Shown piece after piece: positions 53,421 to 64,000 of a stretch of DNA of 64,000 nucleotides. Location of the stretch: contig OZ024888.1 in assembly GCA_964017195.1 (NCBI GenBank), positions 13,848,701 to 13,912,700 on the forward strand, read 5' to 3'. Each line of letters opens with the position of its first letter. Within the stretch, counting starts at the first letter, position 1. Position numbers and translations under genes: made by a program. The notes beneath the pieces are model-generated. The model had not been told where the DNA came from and searched no databases. It was given only the letters and a program-made list of their open reading frames with translations. The DNA comes from Siderastrea radians (taxonomy: Eukaryota; Cnidaria; Anthozoa; Scleractinia; Rhizangiidae).

Positions 53421-54389
53421 CCAGCAATTAAATTTACACTACAGAAATCATTCTCTAATTCTCAGAAGTATAACCAGCGCTACATGGACATTAAACTAGT
53501 TCCAGTATCACCAGTATTAACAGCACCAGGTGCAGCCTTGGAGTGAAAATCCAAGCTCCCAGTGGGAGACTGGGATTCAGAACACAGATGGGCAGAGATT
53601 TCAGAGAGATGTAACATTTCAAAATCTTACCGAGGTGTTTGTACCCCTCCCTACCCATCCACAACAACTAAACCATGCCTTAGGTACACTGAGTCTCCTC
53701 ATTAAAGCCTTTTTATGCATCTATTGTCTGTCTTCATAAAGCCCCTTATATGGACACTAGCCTACTGTTGCTCTGGCAACAACAAATGTTTGTTGTTAAA
53801 TCTACTATGAAAAGAGAGAAATGTAGGACTCTGATTGTAAGGCTCATCAGTCATCTACTCTTGAAAATGTCAATATTCAACTGATGGTGTTTGTTATAGA
53901 CATTTATTGAACCACAGGCAGCCCAAGTCCATAAACCACAAAAGTGACAAATTCAAAATTCAGCACTCATTTCTCATTAATACAAGTGTGAAATTTGCAT
54001 GTGACCTTAGTATTGTTTTTAATGTCACCTGTTAACAATTTGAGCCCGTTACATAACATGGTCTTTGATAGCCTGGAACACTCGAACCCGATATAACAAA
54101 TTGCACAGGAACTGGCATGCGAACGAGCACTGGAACAAGGGTTTGCTATATTGGGGTTCTTTCCCATACATTTTACTATTACTGGGCTGAGGAACATCAT
54201 TCATTACAACAGTGTGGTCTTCATTATATAAGAGTTCATTATGTAGGAGTTCCACTGTACATGGAAAGCAAAGTGTGCACTTCAATTCAGCTGGATGAAA
54301 AAATAGGCTCACCTTTTATGTACCCTGCTGCCATGAAGGAAAAAGCAGAAATGACAGCCAACCCCCCCTCCCCCCCAAAAATGTTCAGT
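53421..54389. other. Gene-less stretch
   Basis: No gene recognised. Two short direct motifs (CACCAGTATT/CAGCACCAGG around 53510) have no further structure. Confidence 0.35.
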
Positions 54390-54392
54390 TTA

Positions 54393-54823
54393 GGGACCGT
54401 TCATTTTTTATGGGGTAGGGGGGGCGGGTGGGATTTGATGGGTAACACCTGTAAAATATAATGACCCCCCCTGTACATCAGAAATTTTTTACCTGCCCCC
54501 CTAGAGATGCTCTTATGTAATTTGCTGCATTCTGAAGTACAGAAACAGGCAATTCATGCCGGTTTAAAGCATTATTTTGGACACTGTTATGAGTTGTTCA
54601 GTTGTTAAGAATCAGACCAGCAGAGCCCAAAAAAGAGTTGACATTTCCCCCTGGCTGTATTTTGTAATGAAACAGTTGGTGGGGTAGAGTAGAGTTGCCG
54701 TTGGGTGTATAAGGAAGCAGGGGGGTCCGAGGGCATTCTCCCCCGGGGGAAATTTTGAATTTTCAAAACCCCCTCAAATCCCATCAGCCCCCCCCCCCCA
54801 CCTCATAAAAAATGAACGGTCCC
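54393..54823. mobile_element. TTA-flanked TIR element, 431 bp
   Basis: GGGACCGTTCATTTTTTATG faces CATAAAAAATGAACGGTCCC, flanked by TTA (54390-54392 and 54824-54826). Subterminal GGGGGG/CCCCCC runs occur on both sides. The third TTA-duplicating element in the window, with no coding capacity. Confidence 0.85.
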
Positions 54824-54910
54824 TTACATATATCCAAATAAACATAACAGGATACACAAAAGCCAAGTTAATGTTGTTCATATAATTGAAATTACAAGTG
54901 CAAACTTTGC

Positions 54911-57355
54911 TTAAGGACGGTGCATTCTTTTGTTACTGTGCATAGGTTCTGCACATCTCAGGTCTGGTCCGAGATATTTGGGTTTCTTAAGGAATTTGCC
55001 TACTAATACAACGACGTAATAATGCGGTTTATCACTACATGGAAAAAGAAGACCTTTGCAAGGGCTATTAAAATCCAAAAAGAAAATTAGGGGTAACCAC
55101 ACCACACATTATTTTTTCAGAGTACATTGAGCGTAACTTTGGAAATTAAAGAAAATGCCATAATAATTATTTATGTTCTTTGCAGTTTAAAACTTTTTTA
55201 AAGATATGGTTCCTTAATCACCTCAGTAAAATGTGCAGTTACCCCCATTTTTTTAGATTCCAATGACCCTTGCTAAGATCGTATTACCTCTGTATTAGAC
55301 CCACCATCCTTAGAGATACTGTTAACGTCCACAATATTTTTTGATCTCTCACAACATATAATGGATGACATTGTAGCCCTAAATTCTTTTAAAGAGAATG
55401 GTGGACTGGACTGGTGGATCAAGGTAAAGAATCCAGGGTCTGGGCCCTCCCTCTCCCTTCTTTGAACTTGTACTTGAAATAATCACAAACAATCCAAACT
55501 TAAAGAAATAAGAAGAAAGAAAGCAGTGTAGACCAGTGGATCATGTCTGTGCACTCTAGAAAAAGGTCACTTAATCTAAACTGTCTTTATAAATGAATTG
55601 TTTTCCAGTATGCAACTGTTCCTGCAGCTATGATGCTTTGACTTTGTATGATTTCCCCGGATAAGGGAACCTCAAAAACATGCCTTAAATTCACTGCCTC
55701 ATTTTGTTACTGCACAATTATGCTCTGTGCATCTCAGGTCTGGTTCAAGATATTTGGGTTTCATAAGAAATTTCCCTGGTACTTTGGGTGGTTTATAACT
55801 ATGAGGAAAAAGCAGATCTTAGCAAAGGCTATTATAAACCAAAAAGAGAAAAGGGAGCAATCGTGTACTTTTCAGAGATAATTGAGCATAAATGTGGACC
55901 TCTAATGTCATATATCTGTATTAAAAAGCTTTTTAAGAGTGAATGTTACCAACGGTCAAACATTTGGTGGCAACAGCTCAAAAATCAATTCTGCTCATAT
56001 TCTTATGTTAGGTAGACCCTAATGTGAAACAAATCACTGCATAGTGCGTTTGCACAGATTTCAAAGTACTCATCGAACCCAATCTACTGAGAATCTTCGC
56101 TCAGTCCTTAAAGTAGTAAACGTAGGAAGACAGAAATAGCTTATTTGTAAAAAAAAATTAAACCTGATTCCCCAAAGTCACCCGATGCACCCAAAATTTC
56201 GTTACGGCGGTACATGCATGCGGTTGTCGATTTCACTAAAACTCGTTCTAAACTAATTAGCGGCATAACCCAAAGCACCTAACAGATGTTTTTGTATTAA
56301 CGACTTCTTGTTTCGCTGTTCAGTTCAGAGCTAGTTTCAAAGGAAAGGCATCTTTTGTACAACACCTTAAGCCTGTTTTCTAACGAAAATAGGAAAAGAG
56401 AATCCTCACATCAAAAACGGCCGATGTTCGGTGGAACGGCATGGCAAGTTGCGATATCCTGTCAAGTTTCCTTGCAGTTTGCTTGAATTTTATCATGAAC
56501 AAGGACCACAGCTCTCATCTGTGATACAGCAACATGAAGGTTAGAGGATTTTGTGTTAAAATCGGTTGTTGGGTGATCAAAACCTGCGGTAAATGTTGTT
56601 GTTTGTGTATGTGTACACTGAGTTAATTAGGCTGACTTTTCTGATCGCTTGAATCAACGCATTTTGTCCAACTTTAAAACTCTATAACATCGCGTCAATA
56701 AGTTTCCCCAAAAAATCCTTTTAGGATGGAAAAGAACATCCCTTCTCCTCTTGAAATCCAGATTGTTGACGAATAGTATTCGGTACCACATACTTTTTTT
56801 AGGGGTTAAACTTGATATACTTTTTATCTAGTCAAAAGTATGTAGGATAAATTTAATTAGAGCTCGTAAATAAATGAGCAGAAATTGCTGAAATTGCTTT
56901 TGACATATATTTAAACATCGTTCTACAAGTTCAGTTAATTTTTATTGCTCTGGAATGCTTCATTTTGTCACGCGAAGCTTCGAGATTTGCCTTAAATTTG
57001 AGCTTCAAAAGCGGTATTTTGAGCGAATTCCGTTGATATCAATTTTCTTGAAAATAAATCGATATTCAGCCAAACGAACTATGCAGTGATTTGTTTCACA
57101 TTAAGGTCTACCTAACATAAGAATATGAGCGGAATTGATTTTTGAGCTGTTGCCACAATATTTTGAAAATGTTTGATTTTTGGCAACATTTGCTCTTAAG
57201 AGCTGTGGTCGTTTATTAATCTCTGAATAATATGTGGTTACCCACATAGCCCTTTTTGGATTTCAATAACCCTTGCTATGATCTTCCTTTTTTCCCATAT
57301 TCAAAACCTTTGTAAAAATACCAGTCGGAATTAGGAGGCACGTCACTGTCCTTAA
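54911..57355. mobile_element. TTAA-flanked foldback element
   Basis: TTAAGGACGGTG at the left and CACTGTCCTTAA at the right. The right arm (57075-57355) is an inverted relative of both 54911-55310 and 55655-56035, which are direct repeats of each other (GCATCTCAGGTCTGGTYCRAG, ATATTTGGGTTTC, AAAGGCTATTA, GTTAGGTAGACC). The TTAA at both ends is compatible with a piggyBac-like insertion, though TTAA could also be part of the TIR. The centre (56080-57070) is unpaired with no ORF over 60 codons recognised. Confidence 0.65.
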
Positions 57356-58787
57356 ATTTAAGATTGGTAATTGGTGGGATTTCTAAAAACTTGATACTGG
57401 TATATTAGGATTTGTTAAACCTACAAAGCGGTGTTTTATTGCAAAAGAAAATGGTTGCCTCTAATCATGTAAAAGAATTATAAGGGGGTCCAAATCCATG
57501 ACAGGGTGCCCACTAACAGATTTGCCCCACTCAATCTAAACCGACTGTGACACTGGTGAATCATGTTTCAAAACTCTACAGTGGATAAAATGCATGTTAT
57601 GCAGGATTTCCTTATTGTTGGATCATGGTGGCATTGTAATCGTGAAATTGTACCCAGCAAAGGGACTGCACCGTTAAGTAAAACTGATGCAAGTTTAGGC
57701 CTTCAGTTTGATCACAGGGTGCTCAAGCTCACAGGTTGGAAAAGCGAGGGTGCATTAATGGGATTTAATGCATACTTTACATAATTATTACTCATGAAGG
57801 CAAGTGATGTCACTCAGATGTGACCCAGAAATGTTTGATGAGAATGCTCCATATTGACAACTGTTACTTGTCACTTAAAAAATGATTGACCAGATTTAGC
57901 AAATGCAAAACTATCAATAAGTTAAAAAAAAATTGTTATTGCCTTTTTAATGAGCCCTCGCCTACTAAGCCTAGCTTTTTGTTTTTCAAGCCAGCAGTGT
58001 TGAAATTATTCAGCATTGGATAAGGCTTCAGAAATGGAAAGTTATGGCTCGCTGAAAAAGGCAACAACGATTTTTGCAATGGTGGGGTGTCTTGGTGACG
58101 TATCCCTACCATAATATTGATCACTGTGCCAGTGAGGAAATAAACTGCCATTAATGGCCGGCCTTGTAGCAATGCAATAGCAAGGCCATTGAACTGATGT
58201 AAAAGTAGAAAGACTGGGCCTGGTTTGTGGCCACTGGAATCACAGGTAGCCAAGTTAGTCATGACTGGAAATCAAAAATATTCAGTGAATTTAACAGTGT
58301 CTCTTTGTTTATATATTACTTACTTGCTACTTGGGGCAAAGGTTCGCTAGATCCGAGCAAGAATAAGCATCCTTCTAATTTATTCTACCAACGAGTATTC
58401 TAATGTAAGGTTATACACTAATTTCAATTGTCAGTTCACCTACACAAAAGCATATAGTCTCTGTTCATTAAATGAGCTTTAATTCTTGCTATGCACCATA
58501 TTTCCACTCACAATTTCCTCAAACCAGAATAAATCTACAGTGAATAATTGAATAAACAACTTATATTCAGAAAAGTTGCCTATTTTCCAATGTTTCTCAT
58601 CCTAAAAGGACAATATATTTTTGACACATGAAACTAAATGTTGGTGTCTGTCCACCAACCTAAGTGCACAAATATGCTAATCCTATCTGGCAGTTGTCAC
58701 ATGACAACACAGACATGACAAAATGTATCATACCGTTGTGAATCCCAGACCCAAAAATTTGATTACAGCAAGCAGAAATGTAAACTA
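57356..58787. other. Gene-less stretch
   Basis: The plus-strand ORF 57563-57784 and minus-strand ORF 57936-58262 (108 codons) do not resemble any family known to me. No element boundaries seen. Confidence 0.35.
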
Positions 58788-59062
58788 AACCCTTGTAAAA
58801 TGGCTACCGGGATCCCGGCGGGATCCCGCCAAGAATCCCGCTTCCTACCGGGATCTTGCCGGGAAATGAAAAATCTTGCCGGGAAACGGAATTTCCCCGC
58901 CGGGATTCTAACGGGATCTTGGCAAGAAAAAATCTTGGCCGGGATCTTGGCAAGAATCCCGGCGAGAGTTTCGGTCCCCGGCGTGATCTTGCCAAGACAT
59001 CGGTGATCCCGCCAAGACAACCGTAATCTCGGCAAGACAGCTACGATCTTGGCAAGATGCGC
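58788..59062. repeat. GC-rich GGGATCTTGGCAAGATCCC-type element, copy 1
   Basis: Starts CCTTGTAAAATGGCTACCGG and is made of short CCGGGATC, TTGGCAAGA and AATCCCGGC modules. The tip is an inverted match to the right end of the larger array at 62512-63127, so the two belong to one family in opposite orientation. All six frames stay open because of codon-like periodic repeats; none is a gene. Confidence 0.75.
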
Positions 59063-59799
59063 AGATTCAAAACTGACCGTGATGAGACTTCAGAAAAAAT
59101 ATTACAAGTTGTGGTATGTAAAGCCCGAGCAAACTTTAGCGAGGTCTGTTGCAACTGATATTTTTATCAGAGTGCGTTTCAAACAGCGATCTTGTATGGC
59201 TCGTTATGTTGATGAATAAAAAATAGGGCGATCATCGTGCGGGAGTTCGCGCTGGCACGTTGTGCGAGATTGTAAAGACGATGGTCATTAATCCCGAACT
59301 CTATTAATCTTTAAAAGTTTATAATCTTCAAACGGGATTAAAGTGACAATTAACGCAGTGCTGTATCCGTAAGGAGAATCATTCCGGGTTCTCGATATAA
59401 CTGAAAATAACAATCGACGAAGAACAATGTTAACGGTTGTCCGGTTTTGTAGCTTTGCCGCTACGCGTGACATCTACCAAAATAACAACGATCAGAAACG
59501 CTGCTGGCTCTGATCGGCTCTGTTTTACAAGTCATTTCATTTTATCAGACCACTGATGTCTATTTGTTGTCACTTAAGCTTACCTTTTATGCAGAGGACT
59601 TCGTTTTCGCATCCCTGTATTTTAAATGACTACTTCTGTCTAGGTGATGTCATGCCATCTCTTTGTTGGACTTTCTTTATAAGCCACCACGGAAGAGTTA
59701 AGCAAGGGTTCTTAATATACTGTTTCCTGTGACTAATATGTTGTCGTTCTGAATTTAACTTTTTTCGCTGCTTGCCGGCCATGTACCTAATACCGTTGT
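59063..59799. other. Gene-less stretch
   Basis: No gene or repeat recognised between the GC-rich element and the promoter-like region. Confidence 0.35.
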
Positions 59800-59875
59800 C
59801 GCGCCAAAAAATCCCGCCTTGACTCCCGCCATTGCGTTAATGGAACAATGTGATTGGTTGATTCAATCACGCCAT
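59798..59875 (+). promoter_or_regulatory. Promoter-like region with E2F- and CCAAT-like sites
   Basis: GCGCCAAAA at 59801-59809 matches the E2F-type consensus (TTTTGGCGC in reverse), with CCCGCC at 59813 and 59825. GTGATTGGTTGATTCAATCAC at 59850-59870 is an inverted repeat containing a CCAAT box in reverse. The cluster lies 140-200 bp before the ATGs of the ORFs below. Motif-based inference only. Confidence 0.35.
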
Positions 59876-60006
59876 CGGCGAGCGCTGCTCGCGTAATCCA
59901 AAAAATGCGAGAACTTTTCCACAAAACAAGTTGAAAATGGCTTCTTTTCATTGTATGTACAGGAGAAAATTGAAACGTTTAACTTATTATTTTTACCGAA
60001 AACAAC

Positions 60007-60335
60007 ATGGTTCTGTCAAGTTTGAAGCAAGAGAACGTTTTGCAAGAAACTCAAGAAACTGTTGTCAACGAGAGAACGGCCGGCATGCTAAACCCAGCTA
60101 AACATGCCACACTAAAGTGTACTGAGAATGAACATAAACAAAGGATGAGTAGATATTGTGGACAAAGCTACATTTGAGGAATGAACAATCGAGTTAAATG
60201 CTTTCAAAAACTTCCAAAGGACGTCTATAGTCTCTACAGCTTACTAATTTGCCGCGATGGAAGCCGCTTAACTCAACTGGGTTTCTTTCCTTCGACGAGT
60301 CTGGTCGCTCCAAGCATTCAACATGTTAGGAAAAG
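60007..60335 (+). CDS. Candidate small gene or first exon, one in-frame TGA
   Basis: ATG at 60007 opens 56 codons starting MVLSSLKQENVLQETQETVV. An in-frame TGA at 60175-60177 is followed two codons later by a new ATG (60181), and the same frame stays open to a donor-like AAAAG|GTCAGT at 60335. An alternative start, ATGG at 59938, uses another frame for 52 codons. It could be a damaged first exon, a short gene with overlapping frames, or chance. No domain recognised. Confidence 0.25.
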
Positions 60336-60435
60336 GTCAGTGAGTTTCACTTTTATATTTCACTCAAAAGCGTCAGCGTGTACTGCTTTTCGTTGCCTTA
60401 TGTTTTTTTTTTCGCTGAAAGAACCCTTTTAGATG

Positions 60436-61943
60436 TCGTCGACTGTTAACCTTTAATTTATTTTAATTGGTGATGTTGATTTCAGTCAAGTGAACTGACC
60501 ATTGGCGGGTCTTTCACAGAAAGAGGCTCCTTTATGAGAAAAAATCCACACTGAAAAAAAGCTTGACTTACCTATAAAAATGTGTGAGGATGGTATAAAT
60601 AAACTTACTTACCGGTAACTAATTTGCTCTTAGACATTACTTAAGCATTCATTTTGTGAGTTCAAAAAGTAAGCTTAATTTTCGCCGTCTTCTCCAGATT
60701 TGCGTAAACTTGACACAATTTACCCCGATAGCGAACAGAACAGCCAGGTGACAAGTCTGACAAATTTCAGAATTTGCGGCAAGTTGCAGAATCTAATACT
60801 GAAAATGGTTCCTTGTTAAATGGTTTTAGATGCAAAACAACAACAACAATATATAAACAATTTGCGATCGACAATTTCACGAGCTTTAAACTACATGACA
60901 AAAAAATCGTGACTTGCGTGACCACAGTTTGGCGAGCAGCCAATTTCTGCAAGACGAGAAGACGCCACAAAACAAACACTTTATTTTTACATTGTCATTT
61001 TTCTTGTTCAGTTTCTTCACTCGAACCTTTAAGGAAAATAAAAAAGGTTCGAGGTATTTGAAGGTTTGTCACTTATCCAGGACAAAATTCTGAAGGCAAT
61101 GTTGTGAAGAGAAAAAAGCGTTCACCTCGAGTTATAAAGTTGGCGGGAGGTTCGATTAACTGAGGCTTCAAGTTACTGGGAAGTATAGTTTGTTTGTAAC
61201 CCCTTGAATTCTATTTTTCTTTGTTCGGTGTCGTCGGTTTCACCTTTTTATTCTCCATAACGTGTTCTCCTTTTGCATTCTTTTCCAAGGCGAATAGTTG
61301 AGGAAGAACTACGCAAGATAAATTCCATAACAAATTGAGACAGTCTAATTAGATGTACATAGTTTTCATTTAAAAAGTCCTCGCACATTCTGTTTTCAGT
61401 TGAACTATCCAAAATAAAGCACAAAGACAAAGGAAAATAATGGGATTATTTACTAGATACAATTTATTGGATTCTTAGGGTTATACAAAAACAGATGGTC
61501 ATCCCTGGTCATCCCTGCAGATCATATTTCAGTGTTTACATTTATAAACAAGTTGAAGCGCAATGCAAGCGGCGCAGATGTTTTCAACAAATTCCCCACA
61601 TTTGCTAGTATTTGGCGATTTAATTTGTGTTTTGCATAAGCTTCGCCCAATTACAGACCCTGCACGTATGTTCAGGCAGAACGCGTCAACAAAATTTAAT
61701 ACACTTACGTTTATTAAAGAGAGAGTAATCTTGAAATAACGATGTAGATTAACCTTAAATCTGAAACGGTGTGCATGTTATAAAATAAAACCCAAGCCTT
61801 TCCACCTGTCTCCTCCAATGGGGCGGTTCTGTGAAATTCTGAATACTTTGGAGTACCAAACAATATTTGTTCCTCTGACGACAATTGTAAAAGGTGCTTC
61901 GCAAAACTGCGTTGCCAGATACTTCAGATTTCACACGTTTCTT
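60436..61943. other. Gene-less stretch
   Basis: AT-rich, no recognised elements. The opposed ORFs at 60767-61061 show no family features. TCATCCCTGGTCATCCCTG at 61499-61517 is a small tandem duplication. Confidence 0.35.
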
Positions 61944-62231
61944 TCACTCAGCATTTAAATTTCCACTGACAAATTCTCGTCCAGCACACTGTTCCTTTCT
62001 TAGATGATCATGAACAAGCCTGAGTTTCTGCACGGCCGCTATTCCATGCTTTGTCTTGACTACAAATAAATCGATCTCTCTGAACCGCGAACACATATAG
62101 TTTACATTTGAGTATAAAATGCAAGTGCAAACAAACACAAAAATGCTCAAAACACCATCAAACTCTTCCTGTTCGTTGGTTATTCTCCTGCAGATGCTAC
62201 GGATTTCACAGCAAATAAATAAGAAAGACAC
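61944..62231 (-). CDS. Unassigned exon-like ORF with a membrane-type segment
   Basis: 95 codons. A hydrophobic stretch (GVLSIFVFVCTCILY, about residues 26-40) is followed by a charged segment, SRFREIDLFVVKTKHGIAAV and LRLVHDHLRKEQ, a layout seen in intracellular loops of multi-pass membrane receptors. I considered a gustatory-receptor-like family but cannot support it. No splice sites or neighbouring exons were identified. Possibly one exon of a host gene, possibly chance. Confidence 0.22.
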   Translation of the reverse strand: MSFLFICCEIRSICRRITNEQEEFDGVLSIFVFVCTCILYSNVNYMCSRFREIDLFVVKTKHGIAAVQKLRLVHDHLRKEQCAGREFVSGNLNAE

Positions 62232-62511
62232 TTGCCTCCTTCCACCAGCAACGCTCCTGGCACCACGAGGCTTTCATGTGGAACGTGGAAATCAATCAAC
62301 AACGTTAAATTCGGCGCGCTGAAGTAACATCACATGCACGTGAACTATTCTTTGTCTTCTCGTTATTGTCACATGGAAATAGTACCACATAAGGGATAAT
62401 TCAATTAAGAAACACGTGCAAGGCTGATAACAATCATGTCAACAATACTTGGGACTGCAATATAGGACATAGTTTTGTCAGCGTCTAGTAGTTTGATTAA
62501 TGTTAATTATG

Positions 62512-63127
62512 GTTCTCATCGCGAATCCCGGCAAGATTCCAGACAGGACCCCCGGAGATTTTGGCTGCCGGGAAGATTTTGACCGCAAGGAATTTTGTTT
62601 CCCGTTGCAAATCCCGGCAACACTCCCACCGAGATGTCCGGTTGCCCGCCAAGAATCCCGGCAAGACTCCCGCCGGGATCCTGCCGAGATTTTGGCCGCC
62701 GGGATCCCGCTTCCCGCCAAGAATCCCGGCAAGATTCCCACCGGGATCCTGCCGAGATTTTGGCCGCCGGGAATCCCGTCTCCCGCCAAGAATCCCGGCA
62801 AGATTCCCGCCGGGATCCCGCCGAGATTTTGGCCGCCGGGAATCCCGTCTCCCGCCAAGAATCCCGGCAAGATTCCCGCCGGGATCCCGCCGAGATTTTG
62901 GCCGCCGGGAATCCCGCCTCCCGCCAAGAATCCCGGCAAGATTCCCGCCGGGATCCCGCCGAGATTTTGGCCGCCGGGAATCCCGCTTTCCCGCCAAGAA
63001 TCCCGGTAAGAATCCCGGCGGGAACCGGGAATCCCGGTGGCCAAAATCTCGGCGGGATCCCGGCGGGAATCTTGGCGGGATCTTGGCAAGATCCCGCCAA
63101 GATCCCGGTACCATTTTTACAAGGGTA
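62512..63127. repeat. GC-rich element with 69-bp tandem array, copy 2
   Basis: About six units start at 62645, 62713, 62782, 62851, 62920 and 62990 (spacing 68-70 bp), each containing CCCGCCAAGAATCCCGGCAA, ATTCCCGCCGGGATCC and GAGATTTTGGCCGCCGGG. The right end (ATCCCGGTACCATTTTTACA then AGGG) is an inverted match to the start of copy 1 at 58788. Long ORFs on both strands across it are by-products of a 69-bp period divisible by three. Confidence 0.88.
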
Positions 63128-64000
63128 ACCTAAGCAATTTCAAAGACAGCTAAGTTCAGGCCTTTACCTTTTACAGCTTTTTACAGCCCTCTATTTTCAA
63201 TTTTACTTTACAAGTTTCAGTGGAAAACAAGCTTATTTTCAAGAGAAATAACAAAGGTAAAATTGATCTACACACTGGTTTCCTGAGAAGCCAACTGAGT
63301 ACACTGTTGCAGACCTACATTATCTAATATTCCATATATGGAAAGTGGTAGTTTGTCTTAAATCAAAATGGTCACAACAACTCGTACACCAGTGCTCAGC
63401 AGTTTCTTTTTTGCATTTTCAACAACAACGACACAAGAAGGCTACCTGTATAAGAAAAATATGGCATCTATTCTGTGATGTGAGAGCAACATCGTCGTGA
63501 TTCTTTCATCAAATGTATGCTGAAGTGAGAGAAGCTGATTAAGGATAAAATACTAGTATTTGCTTTTATGTGAGATGGATTTGCTGAAACAGTGACTAAA
63601 CTACCTGGTAATTATAAGAGTGCTGCAGCATTTGCACAAGTTTTTGTCAATCTTATGGATGAAATAAAGGATAGTTTAAGACAATCCATCTTCATGAAAT
63701 TGTTTGAGTTTCAAAGTTAGCTTACATGTATGAATTTTGTTGTCAAATTTGAGCGCTCATTCGGGTGATTTACGATTGGTGAGAGATTTAAGATAAAAGT
63801 ATTTCAGTGTCAATAGAAGAAAGTAGAAGTAGAAATCACTGCATTTGATCGAAAATTAAGAGGTTTCTGCATCCAGAGGGATGCATGTGGAAAGTGATTT
63901 TTGCATCTTTTGACAAATTTATCTGTCTTTGACGCAGGATACGCAGGTAGAAGGATCACTGTATCGTGCAAATTTTCCAGTTAGAAGAGAACAGTAAGAT
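63128..64000. other. Gene-less end of window
   Basis: No gene, RNA or mobile element recognised. Confidence 0.35.

Noticed and set aside
57936..58262. 108-codon minus-strand ORF
   Set aside because: No recognisable family, no neighbouring exon signals; kept only as a note in the gene-less stretch.
62478..63133. Several 170-203 codon ORFs on both strands
   Set aside because: They come from a GC-rich 69-bp tandem array; the period is divisible by three, so many frames stay open. The amino-acid content is repetitive and no domain is present.

Overview
This 64 kb window is eukaryotic, A+T-rich and dominated by repeats. It has no operon-like gene packing, ribosomal RNA genes or CRISPR array. The repertoire is Penelope-like elements with a GIY-YIG endonuclease, a Tx1/L1-type LINE, tyrosine-recombinase (Ngaro/DIRS-like) retrotransposons, long foldback DNA elements, many TIR elements, KRAB-less C2H2 zinc-finger genes and an interstitial TTAGGG tract. 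Together this suggests an invertebrate metazoan, most likely an anthozoan cnidarian such as a stony coral. That assignment is inference; no single-copy marker gene is visible.

Layout. 1-7.5 kb: repeats and foldback/TIR elements, no gene. 7.5-12.3 kb: a piece of a zinc-finger-gene duplication interrupted by a 3.9 kb minus-strand retroelement composite (LINE plus Penelope-like element) bounded by one 14-bp target duplication. 13.5-14.1 kb: Penelope fragment. 15.3-21.4 kb: two deleted copies of one Ngaro/DIRS-like family, the first keeping the gag N-terminus, the second keeping the gag C-terminus, RT, RNase H and recombinase with frameshifts. 23.5-26.7 kb: an apparently intact C2H2 gene whose 3' flank carries a 1.65 kb TIR element with an 8-bp target duplication and a promoter-plus-first-exon-like segment. 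26.8-33.5 kb: Penelope and LINE fragments, the telomere-like tract and a three-level nest. 33.7-39.0 kb: two adjacent palindromic foldback elements. 42.5-46.5 kb: a TTA-flanked TIR element, a 333 bp element and a 2.07 kb foldback, the last two with perfect 9-bp target duplications. 48.7-50.2 kb: a second C2H2 gene. 50.8-64 kb: TIR elements, a TTAA-flanked foldback, a tRNA-like SINE head and two GC-rich arrays.

Only the two C2H2 genes are convincing host protein-coding genes. A truncated third copy at 12.1-12.3 kb shows that one was duplicated with its 3' flank. That duplication supplies empty sites for two of the insertions, so their boundaries can be read within the window.

The strongest candidates for something undescribed are the foldback elements with 9-bp target duplications, whose inverted arms carry tandem repeats and short conserved ORFs (possible gene-fragment capture), and the LINE/Penelope composite that looks like a single insertion.
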